Positions 9,949-20,391 are shown, counted from the stretch's first letter. The stretch: 64,000 nucleotides of DNA from Bacterioplanes sp. (GCA_014859445.1 JACUUC010000007.1:45905-109904); one strand, 5' to 3'. The notes: generated by a model from the letters alone, not told the origin. Translations and numbers: made by a program.

Positions 9949-11747
9949 TAATCATCCACCCGCAATACCGCTAAAAAGGCTTCTTGTGGTATCTCAACGT
10001 TACCGATTTGCTTCATGCGCTTTTTGCCTTCCTTTTGCTTTTGCAGCAGTTTTTTCTTACGGCTCACGTCACCACCGTAACATTTGGCCGTCACGTTCTT
10101 GCGCAACGCCTTAACCGTGGTACGCGCCACCACTTGGTTACCCATGGCCGCTTGAATGGCCACATCGAACATTTGGCGCGGGATCAATTCTTTCATTTTT
10201 TCAGTCAAAATCGCACCACGACGACGCACACTGTCGCGATGCATGATCACGGCAAGCGCATCCACTCGATCACCATTCACCAACACATCCAATCGCACGA
10301 GTGGTGCCTCTTGGAAGCGAACAAAGGAGTAATCCAGCGACGCAAAACCGCGACTGGCCGATTTGATGCGATCAAAGAAATCCATCACCACTTCACCGAG
10401 CGGCAACTCGTATTTGAGGGCGACTTGGCTGCCGGTGAATTGCATGTCTAACTGCACACCGCGCTTTTCAATACACAAGGAAATGACGTTACCCAAATAT
10501 TGCTCCGGCACCAAAATATTGGCCTCACAAATGGGTTCGCGCATTTCTTCAATGGTACCGGCATCGGGCAACTTCGATGGATTATCAACCTCAATGATAT
10601 CGCCTTTACGCGTTAACACCTGATAAATCACCGTCGGTGCAGTGGTAATCAGATCCAGATCGTATTCACGTTCCAAGCGCTCTTGAATGATTTCCATGTG
10701 CAGCATACCCAAGAAGCCGCAACGAAAGCCAAAACCTAAGGCATCCGAGTTTTCAGGTTCAAAAAATAATGACGCGTCGTTCAATGATAATTTTTCTAGC
10801 GCATCACGGAATGACTCAAAATCATCCGAGCTTACGGGAAACAAACCGGCGTAGACTTGCGGCTTGACCTTTTTAAAACCCGGCAAAATAGCCGTATCAG
10901 GGTGTTTGGCACTGACAATGGTATCCCCCACAGGCGCACCGTGAATGTCTTTGATACCCGCAACAATATAACCCACTTCCCCTGTACCCAAGCGCCCGGT
11001 CTCTTTCCGCTTAGGGGTGAAAATACCCACGCCATCGACACCATGATCACGACCGGTCGATTTCAAGCGAATTTTATCCCCTTTACGGATCTCGCCATTT
11101 TTAACACGAACTAAAGACACCACGCCCAAATAGGAATCGAACCACGAATCAATAATCAGTGCTTGCAGTGGTGCATCGGGATCACCTTCTGGAGCAGGCA
11201 CATGCGCTACCAAGTCTTCTAAAACATCTTCAATGTTCAAACCACTTTTGGCACTGCAACGAACCGCTTCGGTGGCGTCAATACCAATAATGTCTTCAAT
11301 CTCTTGCGCCACACGATCCGGATCGGCCTGTGGTAAATCCATTTTATTCAGTACTGGACGAACCTCTAATCCCTGCTCAATGGCGGTATAACAGTTCGCT
11401 ACCGACTGGGCTTCAACGCCTTGTGCGGCATCGACCACCAGCAAAGCCCCTTCACAGGCCGAGAGCGAACGAGACACTTCGTAACTAAAATCCACGTGCC
11501 CCGGTGTATCAATGAAATTCAATTGATACGTTTCACCATTACGCGCGGTGTAATCCAAGGTCACACTTTGTGCTTTGATGGTGATCCCACGCTCGCGTTC
11601 AATATCCATAGAATCAAGGACTTGCGCTTGCATTTCACGATCACTCAAACCACCACAAACCTGAATAAAACGGTCTGACAAGGTCGATTTGCCGTGATCA
11701 ATATGGGCAATAATGGAAAAATTACGAATGTGGTCCAACTGGCTCAC
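9948..11747 (-). CDS. lepA: Elongation factor 4 (LepA) ribosomal GTPase
   Basis: Ribosome-binding translational GTPase (back-translocase or initiation quality role). The 599 residues (E. coli 599) show G1 AHIDHGKS, switch [11 protein letters not shown]3 DTPGHVD, G4 NKMD and G5 CSAKSG. The C-terminus reads [17 protein letters not shown], which is characteristic of LepA. It lies downstream of the rseC-mucD region, as in Pseudomonas, but the next gene is DUF4845 rather than lepB. Confidence 0.98.
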   Translation of the reverse strand: MSQLDHIRNFSIIAHIDHGKSTLSDRFIQVCGGLSDREMQAQVLDSMDIERERGITIKAQSVTLDYTARNGETYQLNFIDTPGHVDFSYEVSRSLSACEGALLVVDAAQGVEAQSVANCYTAIEQGLEVRPVLNKMDLPQADPDRVAQEIEDIIGIDATEAVRCSAKSGLNIEDVLEDLVAHVPAPEGDPDAPLQALIIDSWFDSYLGVVSLVRVKNGEIRKGDKIRLKSTGRDHGVDGVGIFTPKRKETGRLGTGEVGYIVAGIKDIHGAPVGDTIVSAKHPDTAILPGFKKVKPQVYAGLFPVSSDDFESFRDALEKLSLNDASLFFEPENSDALGFGFRCGFLGMLHMEIIQERLEREYDLDLITTAPTVIYQVLTRKGDIIEVDNPSKLPDAGTIEEMREPICEANILVPEQYLGNVISLCIEKRGVQLDMQFTGSQVALKYELPLGEVVMDFFDRIKSASRGFASLDYSFVRFQEAPLVRLDVLVNGDRVDALAVIMHRDSVRRRGAILTEKMKELIPRQMFDVAIQAAMGNQVVARTTVKALRKNVTAKCYGGDVSRKKKLLQKQKEGKKRMKQIGNVEIPQEAFLAVLRVDD

Positions 11748-11789
11748 TGAGACAACCCGATAGTTGATGAAAATGGGTTTGGATTTTAC

Positions 11790-11835
11790 AAGAAAGGCGC
11801 GCTAAAGGCTAACAGCCAATGTACTTTAACGCGCC
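11790..11835 (-). terminator. Hairpin after mucD, probable terminator
   Basis: On the minus strand an imperfect 12-bp stem (GGCGCGTTAAAG / CTTTAGCGCGCC) encloses a smaller GGCT-GTT-AGCC hairpin and is followed by TTTCTTGT. It lies between the mucD stop and lepA, so it probably separates the sigma-E operon from the lepA operon. The U-tract is weak. Confidence 0.5.
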
Positions 11836-11858
11836 GAGTATCAGAATACGAACCGTGA

Positions 11859-13247
11859 TTACTGTGGAATACGCAACGGAATGAACATGGCCGATCCTCG
11901 ACGGACAATACGGACATGAATATTGCGATCAGCAGGTAACTGCGCAACGATACGCTCAAAATCGGCGACGTTACGAATCGTTGCCCCATTGATCATGGTA
12001 ATCACATCATCACGAACAATACCGGCTTGTGCCGCAGGACCCTCATTGACCGCTCGCACCCAAACCCCATCTCCGACTCGCTGGCGCTGAGTCTCATTCA
12101 AGTCAGACACCACTAACGCCAAACGATTACGGTGATTTTCATGTGAGGGTGATCGCGAACCGGCCACTTCCGCACCATCACCATCCGGTAATGCGCCAAC
12201 CGTGACCTGTATCGTTTCACGCTTACCTTGTCGAACAATATCGAGAGGCACTTTCGTGCCTGGGCTCACACGTCCCACTCGATGCGGTAAATCCGCAGAA
12301 CGTTCAATCTCATGACCAGAAAAATGCGTAATAATATCACCATTCTGCAAACCGGCTTGCTCAGCAGGGCCATCACGAACCACTTGTGCGACCAGCGCAC
12401 CAGCGGCTTTGTCCAAGCCAAACGAGTCGGCCAACTCTTTACTGACTTCCTGAATCACCACACCCAGCCAACCACGACTGACACGGCCTTTTTCTTTCAA
12501 TTGCTCCGCAACATCCACGGCCACACTCATAGGGATTGCGAACGACACACCCATAAAGCCACCCGAGCGTGTGTAAATTTGCGAGTTAATGCCCACAACC
12601 TCACCGCGCAAGTTAAACAATGGGCCACCCGAATTACCTGGATTGATGGCCACATCCGTTTGAATAAAGGGTACGTAATTTTCATTGGGTAAATTGCGCC
12701 CGATCGCACTGACAATGCCCGCCGTGACGGAATAATCAAAGCCGAAAGGCGATCCTATCGCGACCACCCACTCACCCACCTCCAAACGATCTGAGTCACC
12801 TATTTTCACGGTAGGCAAGCGTTTTGCATCCACTTTTAATAACGCCAAATCCGAACTGGGGTCGGAGCCGACTAAGGTAGCGTTCAATTCTCGCCGATCA
12901 TTCAAGCGCACGACAATCTCGGAGGCATCTTTTACTACGTGATTATTGGTCAAAATATAACCATCACGAGAAACAATAAATCCCGATCCGAGCGAAGTTC
13001 GTTCATTCTGCCCATGCGGCGAAGGCGTTGGCACACCAAAGAAGTGTCGAAAAATATCGGGCACATCATCAGGTACCCCATGAAATTGACGCGCCGATTG
13101 ATTGGCACGCTGAACCGTACTGATATTCACAACCGCAGGAGATGTGTCTTTCACCAACTGACGAAAATCGGGCAATGCGGCATGGGACACAGCCACACTA
13201 CCGACCATCAAACAGCAAAGGACCACGACGCGAGTCAACAGAGTCAT
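11859..13247 (-). CDS. mucD: Periplasmic serine protease MucD (DegP/HtrA family)
   Basis: Periplasmic protease/chaperone that removes misfolded envelope proteins and damps sigma-E signalling. The 462 residues carry a signal peptide (cleavage after SHA, about 23), a trypsin-like domain with triad His103 (TNNHVV), Asp133 (SSDLALLKVD) and Ser206 (NPGNSGGPL), then two PDZ domains (about 265-355 and 375-460). It follows rseC by 10 bp in the same operon, the algU-mucABCD arrangement of Pseudomonas. Confidence 0.95.
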   Translation of the reverse strand: MTLLTRVVVLCCLMVGSVAVSHAALPDFRQLVKDTSPAVVNISTVQRANQSARQFHGVPDDVPDIFRHFFGVPTPSPHGQNERTSLGSGFIVSRDGYILTNNHVVKDASEIVVRLNDRRELNATLVGSDPSSDLALLKVDAKRLPTVKIGDSDRLEVGEWVVAIGSPFGFDYSVTAGIVSAIGRNLPNENYVPFIQTDVAINPGNSGGPLFNLRGEVVGINSQIYTRSGGFMGVSFAIPMSVAVDVAEQLKEKGRVSRGWLGVVIQEVSKELADSFGLDKAAGALVAQVVRDGPAEQAGLQNGDIITHFSGHEIERSADLPHRVGRVSPGTKVPLDIVRQGKRETIQVTVGALPDGDGAEVAGSRSPSHENHRNRLALVVSDLNETQRQRVGDGVWVRAVNEGPAAQAGIVRDDVITMINGATIRNVADFERIVAQLPADRNIHVRIVRRGSAMFIPLRIPQ

Positions 13248-13257
13248 AACATTACCT

Positions 13258-13704
13258 TTACGATGGATTGATAGGAGTTAATACAGAAACGGTATGACAA
13301 CCTTCTGCCAAGGTCGGTTGCCACGAATGACGGCCAGCCCAATAACGAGCCAAACCAAAACCCAACAGCAAGCCAACGCTGGCACCGAATAATGCCGTCA
13401 ACTCACCGAGCCAAGCCTGACCTAACATGGCACCCACGATCATGACAAGCAATGGCAAACCATACAAGGTCAATGCACTAAGGGCTACGCCACCCTGCGG
13501 CATGACCAACACGACTTGATCCCCAACACGGTAACCATGATCAGGGGCATCAACCCACAACCGCATAGGTCGGCCGAGTTGCTGCAGCGTACGCTGACCA
13601 CAACCTGTGCGAACACGGCAGCTTTGACAGGCACTCTGCTTCACCGCCTCAACCCAAACACCGTGTTGTTGGCTGTCTACCACATGCACTATTTCTTGAT
13701 TCAT
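13258..13704 (-). CDS. rseC: SoxR-reducing/sigma-E regulatory protein RseC (MucC)
   Basis: Inner-membrane member of the RseC/MucC family, linked to sigma-E control and to the Rsx-RseC system that keeps SoxR reduced. The 148 residues have a cysteine-rich cytoplasmic N-terminus (SACQSCRVRTGCGQRTL, four Cys possibly binding a cluster) and two adjacent membrane helices (about 75-95 and 100-120). It sits between rseB and mucD, as in the Pseudomonas muc operon. Confidence 0.9.
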   Translation of the reverse strand: MNQEIVHVVDSQQHGVWVEAVKQSACQSCRVRTGCGQRTLQQLGRPMRLWVDAPDHGYRVGDQVVLVMPQGGVALSALTLYGLPLLVMIVGAMLGQAWLGELTALFGASVGLLLGFGLARYWAGRHSWQPTLAEGCHTVSVLTPINPS

Positions 13705-13766
13705 AACCGAATGTCTTTCCTAAACGATACGCCATCCACAAGCGAACATCATAAAACAGACAATCA

Positions 13767-14696
13767 TTAAGGACGAGTAATGGATGATGCAATCTTTTCC
13801 GCCGTGAATTTGGGTATCTCGCCCACCACCGCAATACGCACCTGTTGTTGTTCATGGGCTTGATAACGCACTACCGCCGTCGTAGCGCCCCATTGACGCA
13901 CCATACTCGGCATACTGGGTTCTTGCTCAAAATGCACAAACACCGTAAATGCAGCCAAGCCGTCGCTGTACATGCGAGTAATCAAACGCTGTTGCTCATC
14001 TTCACGCACCGACTGCGAGGCAACACTAAAACCTCGCGGTAACCAATTGGCGTGCCACTGCTGCAGAGAATCGTGTTGATCATCTTGCAGGGACTGAACC
14101 GGCATCGCCGTAAAATGGGCTTGATCATCCGGTTCAAAAGTCGCGCGCGGGATGTCATGTCCTATCTCGACATCCGCAAACTGCAAGCGCTCTAATGTTT
14201 GACCTTCAAGGTTCAGTAATTCCGACGCCAACAACAACGCCGTTGACGTGTCCAGCCACAATCGATAACTGTAGCGATATCGATCACGAGTCATGATGTT
14301 AATTTGCTGTGCCATGCGTCCGGCAATGCGCTGCTGATCCCCCAAGCTCAACTCATATACGGCGCTCAGATCGGCCGAAGCATGGATCAGTCCTTGCGTC
14401 AACGGATTCGCTGGACTTGGGTTGCGGTCGTCATTTTTAGCACCATGACGGATGATGGCACGAGGATCGCCGGTCAAGTGCAACAGCTTTTCGTGTTCAA
14501 CGCCATCAATCACGGCATGATGAACGGCCAATGTTTCCCAGTGGGTGCGACCACCATAGACCAACGTTCCTTGATAGTTCACATGCTTAATCGCAAGAGA
14601 CATTCGTTCTAGCCACTCTCTTGCTGTTTGGCCATCATCAGCCATTAGCGGCACACTGAATAGCAAGACAACGAAATAGGCCATGCGATGAATCAC
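13767..14696 (-). CDS. rseB: Sigma-E factor regulatory protein RseB (MucB)
   Basis: Periplasmic protein that binds RseA and shields it from proteolysis, releasing it when it senses mislocalised lipoproteins or LPS. The 309 residues have a signal peptide (cleavage after LMA, about 19), a MucB/RseB N-terminal lipid-binding domain (ARE-WLERMSLAIKHVNYQGTLVY) and a smaller C-terminal domain (WLPRGFSV...). The GTG start overlaps the rseA stop by four bases. Confidence 0.94.
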   Translation of the reverse strand: MIHRMAYFVVLLFSVPLMADDGQTAREWLERMSLAIKHVNYQGTLVYGGRTHWETLAVHHAVIDGVEHEKLLHLTGDPRAIIRHGAKNDDRNPSPANPLTQGLIHASADLSAVYELSLGDQQRIAGRMAQQINIMTRDRYRYSYRLWLDTSTALLLASELLNLEGQTLERLQFADVEIGHDIPRATFEPDDQAHFTAMPVQSLQDDQHDSLQQWHANWLPRGFSVASQSVREDEQQRLITRMYSDGLAAFTVFVHFEQEPSMPSMVRQWGATTAVVRYQAHEQQQVRIAVVGEIPKFTAEKIASSITRP

Positions 14697-15292
14697 GGTT
14701 GGGCATCTCCTGCTCGTTCAAATGTCGCCACTCGAGCAAATGGCATCATACCTCGACCTTGATTCAGGGCGGCGTGTTCGGTATGACGTAGTAAATATTC
14801 TTGCAACATACGCTGCCCATGCTCAAGCTGCTCAACATCCACCTCAGGGGCAAGATTGGACGTTGAAGCGACGACCGCAGCAGGCGCTGTCGAGTGATTG
14901 GCCATCACGGGCACGTCATTGACATCGGCGTAAAAACGCACACCGATGAGCACCGCTAACGTGACCGACGCTGCAACGGCCACAGAAGACATCCAGCCTC
15001 GTTGCGGCGCGTCTGCTTTCGCATCCAACGATGCCGACGATTGATGAACTGTTGTCATTAGCGGTGTGATTTCGTCCATCGGCTCACCATCAATGGCCTG
15101 CATGATGCCACGAGATAAATCCACTGTCGCAACGGCTTCATCACGCATCAATGCGCTCATCATTTGGTAGCGTAGCCATTTTTCACGGCACGCAGAGTCC
15201 TGCTCTAATTCGTTCAGCACACGCCGAAGTTCTAACTCATCGCATTCGCCGTCAACCAACGCCGACAAGGATTCATTTATACGTTCATTCAT
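14693..15292 (-). CDS. rseA: Anti-sigma-E factor RseA (MucA)
   Basis: Single-pass inner-membrane anti-sigma factor that holds RpoE inactive until cut by DegS and RseP. The 199 residues have an N-terminal RpoE-binding domain (ESLSALVDGECDELELRRVL), one membrane helix (about 102-121, VAVAASVTLAVLIGVRFYA) and a periplasmic RseB-binding tail. It starts 10 bp after the rpoE stop. Confidence 0.94.
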   Translation of the reverse strand: MNERINESLSALVDGECDELELRRVLNELEQDSACREKWLRYQMMSALMRDEAVATVDLSRGIMQAIDGEPMDEITPLMTTVHQSSASLDAKADAPQRGWMSSVAVAASVTLAVLIGVRFYADVNDVPVMANHSTAPAAVVASTSNLAPEVDVEQLEHGQRMLQEYLLRHTEHAALNQGRGMMPFARVATFERAGDAQP

Positions 15293-15302
15293 GGTTCACC
15301 TC

Positions 15303-15896
15303 TTAACACGATACGGCGACAGACAATAAAGGCTGCATCCGTTTATCTATGGCTTCTCGCGCTCGAAAAATTCGGGAGCGAACAGTGCCGATCGGGCAAT
15401 CCATTACTTCGGCGATCTCTTCATAACTCAGGCCATCCAACTCTCGCAACGTCACGGCCATACGCAGTTCTTCAGGGAGTTGTTCTATGGCGTCAAACAC
15501 CACCGCACGCAATTGATCGCGCTGCAACAACGCATCCGGCGTGGCAATGTCTTGCATGGCCTGCTCATCAGGGAAAAAGCTGGCGTCGTCCAAATCAACG
15601 TCTTGCGTTGGGGTACGGCGGCCACGACTGACCAGATGATTCTTGGCCGTATTCACCGCAATTCGATACATCCACGTGTAAAAGGCACTTTCACCACGAA
15701 AACTCGGTAACGCACGAAACGCCTTAATGAATGCTTCTTGCGTCACGTCTTGTGCTTCTGAAAAATCATGGATAAAACGCCCAACCAGCGACAAGATGCG
15801 ATGCTGATATTTGATCACCAATAAATCAAAGGCGCGACGGTCACCCTTCTGCACGCGTGCCACTAATTGCTGATCCGTTTGTTGATGGTCTGCCAT
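15303..15896 (-). CDS. rpoE: RNA polymerase sigma factor RpoE (AlgU)
   Basis: ECF sigma factor for envelope stress. The 197 residues begin MADHQQTDQQLVARVQKGD, with region 2 (DVTQEAFIKAFRALPSFRGESAFYTW is split here as DVTQEAFIKAF and FYTWMYRIAVNTAKN) and region 4 (LDGLSYEEIAEVMDCPIGTV). I chose the ATG at 15896 because it has GGAAG upstream and matches known RpoE starts; a longer in-frame opening upstream runs through the promoter. First gene of rpoE-rseA-rseB-rseC-mucD; divergent from nadB, as in E. coli. Confidence 0.96.
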   Translation of the reverse strand: MADHQQTDQQLVARVQKGDRRAFDLLVIKYQHRILSLVGRFIHDFSEAQDVTQEAFIKAFRALPSFRGESAFYTWMYRIAVNTAKNHLVSRGRRTPTQDVDLDDASFFPDEQAMQDIATPDALLQRDQLRAVVFDAIEQLPEELRMAVTLRELDGLSYEEIAEVMDCPIGTVRSRIFRAREAIDKRMQPLLSVAVSC

Positions 15897-15980
15897 TCTA
15901 TCTTCCGCTGTTCTTTGCTGCGGATGCTCCGCTAATGCAAGATGGGTCACGATACCTTCCTCCGCTTCCGTTATACAGAG

Positions 15981-16007
15981 ATAGATTATGCGAACCTGGG
16001 TAAGTTC
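15981..16007 (-). promoter_or_regulatory. Sigma-E-dependent autoregulatory promoter of rpoE
   Basis: On the minus strand GAACTT (16007-16002), a 16-bp spacer and TCTAT (15985-15981) match the sigma-E consensus GAACTT-N16-TCTRA closely. It lies about 85 bp upstream of the rpoE ATG, which is the position expected for positive self-control of the operon. Confidence 0.8.
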
Positions 16008-16101
16008 AGTGACAAGCAAAGAAAAATGCAGCCTGCATTCATATTCCCAACCCCTAGTGGACACAGTATAGTGCGACTTTCTGCGCAACGAACTGCTTTT
16101 T

Positions 16102-17706
16102 ATGAATTCTTCTCTTTCGTTCGATGTTCTTATTGTCGGTAGTGGGGCCGCAGGCTTAACACTCGGCTTGTCGTTACCAGAACACTTGCGTGTCGCCATC
16201 ATCAGCAAAGATCAATTGGATGCTGGCTCTACTCGCTGGGCACAAGGTGGCGTTGCCGCCGTGCTCGATCAAGAAGACAGTGTCGAAGCGCACGTTCAAG
16301 ACACGCTCATTGCCGGTGCTGGACTGTGCCATGAACCGGCCGTTCGCTTTACCGTTGAGCAGTCAACGCAAGCCATTCAATGGTTGATTGACCTTGGCGT
16401 ACCCTTTACCCAAGAAGGCGAAAAATTTCATTTAACCCGAGAAGGCGGCCACAGTGCGCGACGCATTATTCACGCCGCCGACGCGACGGGCTTGGCCATT
16501 TCAGACACACTGCTTAACTGCGTTAAAACGCGCGCTAATATCACCTTACTGCATAATTACATCGCCATTGACTTAATCACTCGTGAAAAACTCGGCCTTA
16601 ACGGACAAGGGTGTGTGGGTGCTTACTTCCTCAATAATGACAGCGGTTATGTTGATGTGATTACTGCGCGAGCAACGGTTCTTGCGACGGGTGGTGCCAG
16701 TAAAGCGTATTTGTACACCAGCAACCCAGATGGCGCATCGGGGGATGGCATTGCCATGGCATTTCGCGCAGGTTGTCGAGTCGCCAACATGGAATTCAAC
16801 CAATTCCACCCAACCTGTCTTTACCACCCTCAGGCTAAGTCATTTTTAATTACCGAAGCCGTTCGCGGCGAAGGTGGCCGACTGCTGCTGCCCGATGGCG
16901 AGCCGTTCATGCACCGCTTTGATGCGCGCGGCGAATTAGCGCCTCGCGACATTGTCGCCCGCGCCATTGACCACGAAATGAAACGCTTGGGTGCCGATTG
17001 CCTGTTCTTGAATATCAGCCATAAACCGGCCGAGTTCATCAAAGAGCATTTTCCGACGATTTACGAACGGTGCGCCGAGCTGGGCATCGACATTACCAGT
17101 CAGCCCATTCCTGTCGTACCAGCCGCGCATTACACCTGTGGCGGTGTCGTCACCGACATTTGCGGACGTACCGACATACCTCATCTGTACGCCATCGGTG
17201 AAACGGCCAGCACGGGGTTACATGGTGCCAACCGATTGGCCAGTAACTCACTCTTGGAATGCTTTGTCTTTGCCCGCTCAGCGGCGACACACATTGCCGC
17301 TAATATGGATCTTGAGGCTGACATTCCGACGGCTCCGGTATGGGATGACAGCCAAGTAAAAGACTCCGACGAAGATGTCGTTATCTCCCATAACTGGGAT
17401 GAACTGCGTCGCTTCATGTGGGATTATGTTGGCATTGTCAGAACCACCAAACGCTTACTGCGCGCCAAACATCGGGTGCATTTGCTGCGCCAAGAAATTC
17501 AAGAATTCTATCGCAACTACCATGTCTCAAACGACTTATTGGAGTTGCGCAATTTGGTGGACGTAGCGGATGTTATTATTCGCTCGGCCTTGCTACGCAA
17601 AGAAAGTCGAGGATTACACTATTCTCGCGATTACCCCGATGCCCTACCGCGAGCATTTGATACGGTACTCACGCCCAAATACCTAAAGGAACTCGGTGAA
17701 CTATAA
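16102..17706 (+). CDS. nadB: L-aspartate oxidase
   Basis: FAD enzyme that oxidises aspartate to iminoaspartate, the first step of de novo NAD synthesis. The 534 residues show the FAD motif [30 protein letters not shown], the active-site region [30 protein letters not shown] and [19 protein letters not shown]. It is divergent from rpoE across about 205 bp. Its last six bases overlap the convergent ygfX gene. Confidence 0.97.
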   Translation: MNSSLSFDVLIVGSGAAGLTLGLSLPEHLRVAIISKDQLDAGSTRWAQGGVAAVLDQEDSVEAHVQDTLIAGAGLCHEPAVRFTVEQSTQAIQWLIDLGVPFTQEGEKFHLTREGGHSARRIIHAADATGLAISDTLLNCVKTRANITLLHNYIAIDLITREKLGLNGQGCVGAYFLNNDSGYVDVITARATVLATGGASKAYLYTSNPDGASGDGIAMAFRAGCRVANMEFNQFHPTCLYHPQAKSFLITEAVRGEGGRLLLPDGEPFMHRFDARGELAPRDIVARAIDHEMKRLGADCLFLNISHKPAEFIKEHFPTIYERCAELGIDITSQPIPVVPAAHYTCGGVVTDICGRTDIPHLYAIGETASTGLHGANRLASNSLLECFVFARSAATHIAANMDLEADIPTAPVWDDSQVKDSDEDVVISHNWDELRRFMWDYVGIVRTTKRLLRAKHRVHLLRQEIQEFYRNYHVSNDLLELRNLVDVADVIIRSALLRKESRGLHYSRDYPDALPRAFDTVLTPKYLKELGEL

Positions 17707-18129
17707 ATCGGGATACAGTATCCGCCGTAATTGCTGAAATTCGGCCGGGCTGGTAAAGGAGTCGGGCCGGAATAGCCAACGCTGCCAAGGCCAATGGCCA
17801 TATTGCCAAATCACCAAATCTGGACGTTTAACCGACCCCGAACATAATCGAACTGACCGCCAGGCGCCGTCACCCACATCACACCACCAACCTTGTTCAT
17901 CGCGATGCAATACCCAGCCTACCTGCTGAGGGTAGCGAGACCAACACCAAAAGCCCACGACCAACAGCAACACGACAACCAGCCAACCAATTTGAGCGAT
18001 GGCCGACGCCCATAATGCACTGCCCATGAAAGCGAGTAGCAGAAACAACAGCAAAGCCGTCATTCCATCAAGGTGACGCTGGCGCTTAGACGGCAGAATC
18101 GTCCAACTACGGTTTGCGATTACGCGCAT
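17701..18129 (-). CDS. ygfX: YgfX/CptA-like membrane protein
   Basis: A 142-residue protein with two close membrane helices (about 24-40 and 44-61), then a soluble part ending [18 protein letters not shown], which matches the YgfX family C-terminus. In E. coli, YgfX is paired with SdhE (YgfY); it has been described as a toxin acting on cytoskeletal proteins, and also as a membrane partner of SdhE. Its start overlaps the sdhE end by 23 bp, keeping the sdhE-ygfX operon. Family assignment rests on this neighbourhood and the C-terminal motif. Confidence 0.78.
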   Translation of the reverse strand: MRVIANRSWTILPSKRQRHLDGMTALLLFLLLAFMGSALWASAIAQIGWLVVVLLLVVGFWCWSRYPQQVGWVLHRDEQGWWCDVGDGAWRSVRLCSGSVKRPDLVIWQYGHWPWQRWLFRPDSFTSPAEFQQLRRILYPDL

Positions 18130-18391
18130 GACCCAGCACCAACGCCACCATACGTTCTAACTCACCATCGTCTGCTGGCTGATGCTCCATTAACCAGGCA
18201 AACAAATCCGGATCCTCATGACTTAAAAAGCGCTCGTACAAGGCTTGGTCTTGAGCCGACAAGCTAGGCAGTGCTTCTTCCGCAAACGGTAGCAGTAAGC
18301 AATCCAATTCCAACATGCCACGACGGCTATGCCAAATTAAGCGCTTTAACGCAATTTCGTTTGCTTGATTTTCAACGACATTCTCAGACAC
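18107..18391 (-). CDS. sdhE: Succinate dehydrogenase flavinylation factor SdhE
   Basis: Small cytoplasmic factor needed for covalent FAD attachment to SdhA and FrdA. The protein has the family RGxxE motif in LIWHSRRGMLELDCLL. I chose GTG at 18391 (SENVVENQANEIALKRL) because GGAGG lies five bases upstream; this gives 94 residues, normal for the family, rather than a 13-residue longer form. Confidence 0.92.
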   Translation of the reverse strand: MSENVVENQANEIALKRLIWHSRRGMLELDCLLLPFAEEALPSLSAQDQALYERFLSHEDPDLFAWLMEHQPADDGELERMVALVLGHARNRKP

Positions 18392-18540
18392 AAAGGCCTC
18401 CGACTTGAAATGACCCACTAGAAACACCATATCCTATTCAATACGACAGCAACACACGGCAGCCAATGAATAGGCTCTTGATTAGGGCGGTTATCATGAC
18501 CGAGAAGGCCATGTACTTTCAATGACTGTTTGTGAGTAAC

Positions 18541-19506
18541 ATGTTGCTACCTCGCCCAGTTCATCATGAGTTTTTCTGTATGTCATTAGCTCAACAGTTA
18601 CACACCCTTGGTCATATTGATCAGCGTTTTATTCCACATCAAGCTCATACCCAGGGTTTAACTTGGCTCAGCACCATGGGCTTACTGCGAATTCATGGCC
18701 ACGATGTTGTGCGTTTCCTGCAAGGGCAACTGACCTGCGACGTCAACACACTGAATGATCAACACTGGTCTTTAGGCGCATGCTGTACCGCCAAAGGGCG
18801 CATGGTTGCCAACTTTGTCATCGCCCGCAAAGACAATGAGGTTTGGCTGCGCATGCCGCGCGAACAAGTGTCTACGTTAAAGCAGCATTTAAGTAAGTAT
18901 GCCGTGTTCTTTAAAGTCACCCTCGACGACATCAGTGATGAATGGGTGGTGCTGGCGGACAATACGTTGAGCAATACGACGTCAACAACCCGCGCCCTCA
19001 ACTGGGACACGAACGAACGTGTGCTCAGCTGGCCTCAAGGCCTCGAATATTGGCTGAAGACCGAGCAAGCCCTACCGCGCCTAAGCAACGCAGCACACTT
19101 GATAGACGAACAACAATGGCGCCAAGCAGATGATCAACAAGGCATTATTTGGGTCAATGAGCCAACACGCGAACATTGGATTCCGCAAAATATCGACTGG
19201 CACCGTCATGGAGGTGTCAGTTTCAATAAAGGCTGCTACACCGGTCAAGAGATTGTGGCGCGTTTACAGTATCTCGGAAAAAGTAAAAAACAACTGGTGC
19301 GTGTTTACAGCCCAAACGCATTGCCGTTGTCGATATTGAGCAAGATCACGGATACCGAGCAGCGCAACCTGGGTGAGCTGGCCAGCTGGCATACCGACAG
19401 CGGTTTGGCCATTATTGATCAGCAACATACGACAAATACGGTCATCATTGATTCACATCCTCTCGAATGGCACAGCATCGCCTATACTGACGACAATCCA
19501 TCTTAA
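18541..19506 (+). CDS. ygfZ: Folate-binding protein YgfZ (Fe-S cluster maintenance)
   Basis: GcvT-like folate-binding protein that supports iron-sulfur enzymes such as MiaB. The diagnostic motif KGCYTGQEIVARLQYLGK with its conserved cysteine lies at about residues 225-242 of 321. The N-terminal part shows VVRFLQGQLTCDVN. The start is uncertain: GTG at 18532, ATG at 18541 and ATG at 18580 are all in frame and none has a good ribosome binding site. It is divergent from sdhE, as in E. coli. Confidence 0.92.
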   Translation: MLLPRPVHHEFFCMSLAQQLHTLGHIDQRFIPHQAHTQGLTWLSTMGLLRIHGHDVVRFLQGQLTCDVNTLNDQHWSLGACCTAKGRMVANFVIARKDNEVWLRMPREQVSTLKQHLSKYAVFFKVTLDDISDEWVVLADNTLSNTTSTTRALNWDTNERVLSWPQGLEYWLKTEQALPRLSNAAHLIDEQQWRQADDQQGIIWVNEPTREHWIPQNIDWHRHGGVSFNKGCYTGQEIVARLQYLGKSKKQLVRVYSPNALPLSILSKITDTEQRNLGELASWHTDSGLAIIDQQHTTNTVIIDSHPLEWHSIAYTDDNPS

Positions 19507-19548
19507 TACCCGACCTCTGAGAGGGCGGTGTTTGCATGAGGCCATGAC

Positions 19549-20391
19549 ATGAGTACCCTGCTAGAACAGGTTCGCAACGACTTAATCCAACAAGTCAAAA
19601 ATGACACGTTGGTATTACCTACCTTGCCCGAAGTGGCATTGCGTGTGCGCGATGTGGCTGAAGATATTCATGCCACGATTCAGGACCTAAGCCAAATCAT
19701 CAGTCAAGATGCGGCCCTGAGTGCCCGCATTATCAAAGTCACCAACAGCCCACTGGTCAGAACCAGCAGCCCAGTGACGGATTTAAGCACCGCCATTTCA
19801 CGCTTAGGAATCAATTTCACCAGCAACTTAGCCATGGGTTTAGCCATGGAGCAGATGTTTCAAGCAACTCACGATGTGATTGATCAACGTATGCGTCAAT
19901 GCTGGTCACGCTCGATGGAGATTGCCGCCTCGGCGCAAGTGCTGGCCAAACACTTTACGCGATTACAGCCCGATCAAGCCATGCTGGCTGGGCTGGTTCA
20001 CCAAATCGGCATTTTGCCCATTTTAGCGTACGCCGAACAGAACGAAGGGTTGATTTCCGATAGCCTGTCGTTAAACACGGTGATCGATAAACTGCATCCT
20101 GCGCTGGGTGCCTACATTCTCAAACAATGGCAATTTCCGGCGGCACTGGTCGACGTCCCGCGTCAGTATCTCAACTTACAATACCAAGCCGAGCAAGCCA
20201 CCTACGTCGATTTGGTGCAAGTGGCGACCTTACAAAGTTACAGTGACAGCGACCACCCACTCGGGCAAGTCGATGTCAGTCAAATCAGTTCGTATCAGCG
20301 TTTGGGTTTAGATAGTGACAACGAAGTCACACAATGGCAGGATTTGGACGAAGAATTACACGCTGCTCACGCCGCCCTAGGAGGCCATTGA
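19549..20391 (+). CDS. HDOD domain protein, first of a tandem pair
   Basis: A 280-residue protein made of one HDOD domain (about 15-215). It shows LPTLPEVALRVRDVAED, the ISQDAALSARIIKVTNSPL motif, and LAGLVHQIGILPIL near 155, where true HD phosphohydrolases have HDIG; the metal ligands are therefore changed, as is usual for HDOD. HDOD proteins act in signalling and regulation without a fixed enzymatic role. Its stop overlaps the next HDOD gene by one base (TGATG). Confidence 0.85.
   Translation: MSTLLEQVRNDLIQQVKNDTLVLPTLPEVALRVRDVAEDIHATIQDLSQIISQDAALSARIIKVTNSPLVRTSSPVTDLSTAISRLGINFTSNLAMGLAMEQMFQATHDVIDQRMRQCWSRSMEIAASAQVLAKHFTRLQPDQAMLAGLVHQIGILPILAYAEQNEGLISDSLSLNTVIDKLHPALGAYILKQWQFPAALVDVPRQYLNLQYQAEQATYVDLVQVATLQSYSDSDHPLGQVDVSQISSYQRLGLDSDNEVTQWQDLDEELHAAHAALGGH

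Noticed and set aside
15897..16208. 104-codon N-terminal extension of RpoE
   Set aside because: It crosses the sigma-E promoter and the nadB start; the internal ATG has a good ribosome binding site and family-standard length.
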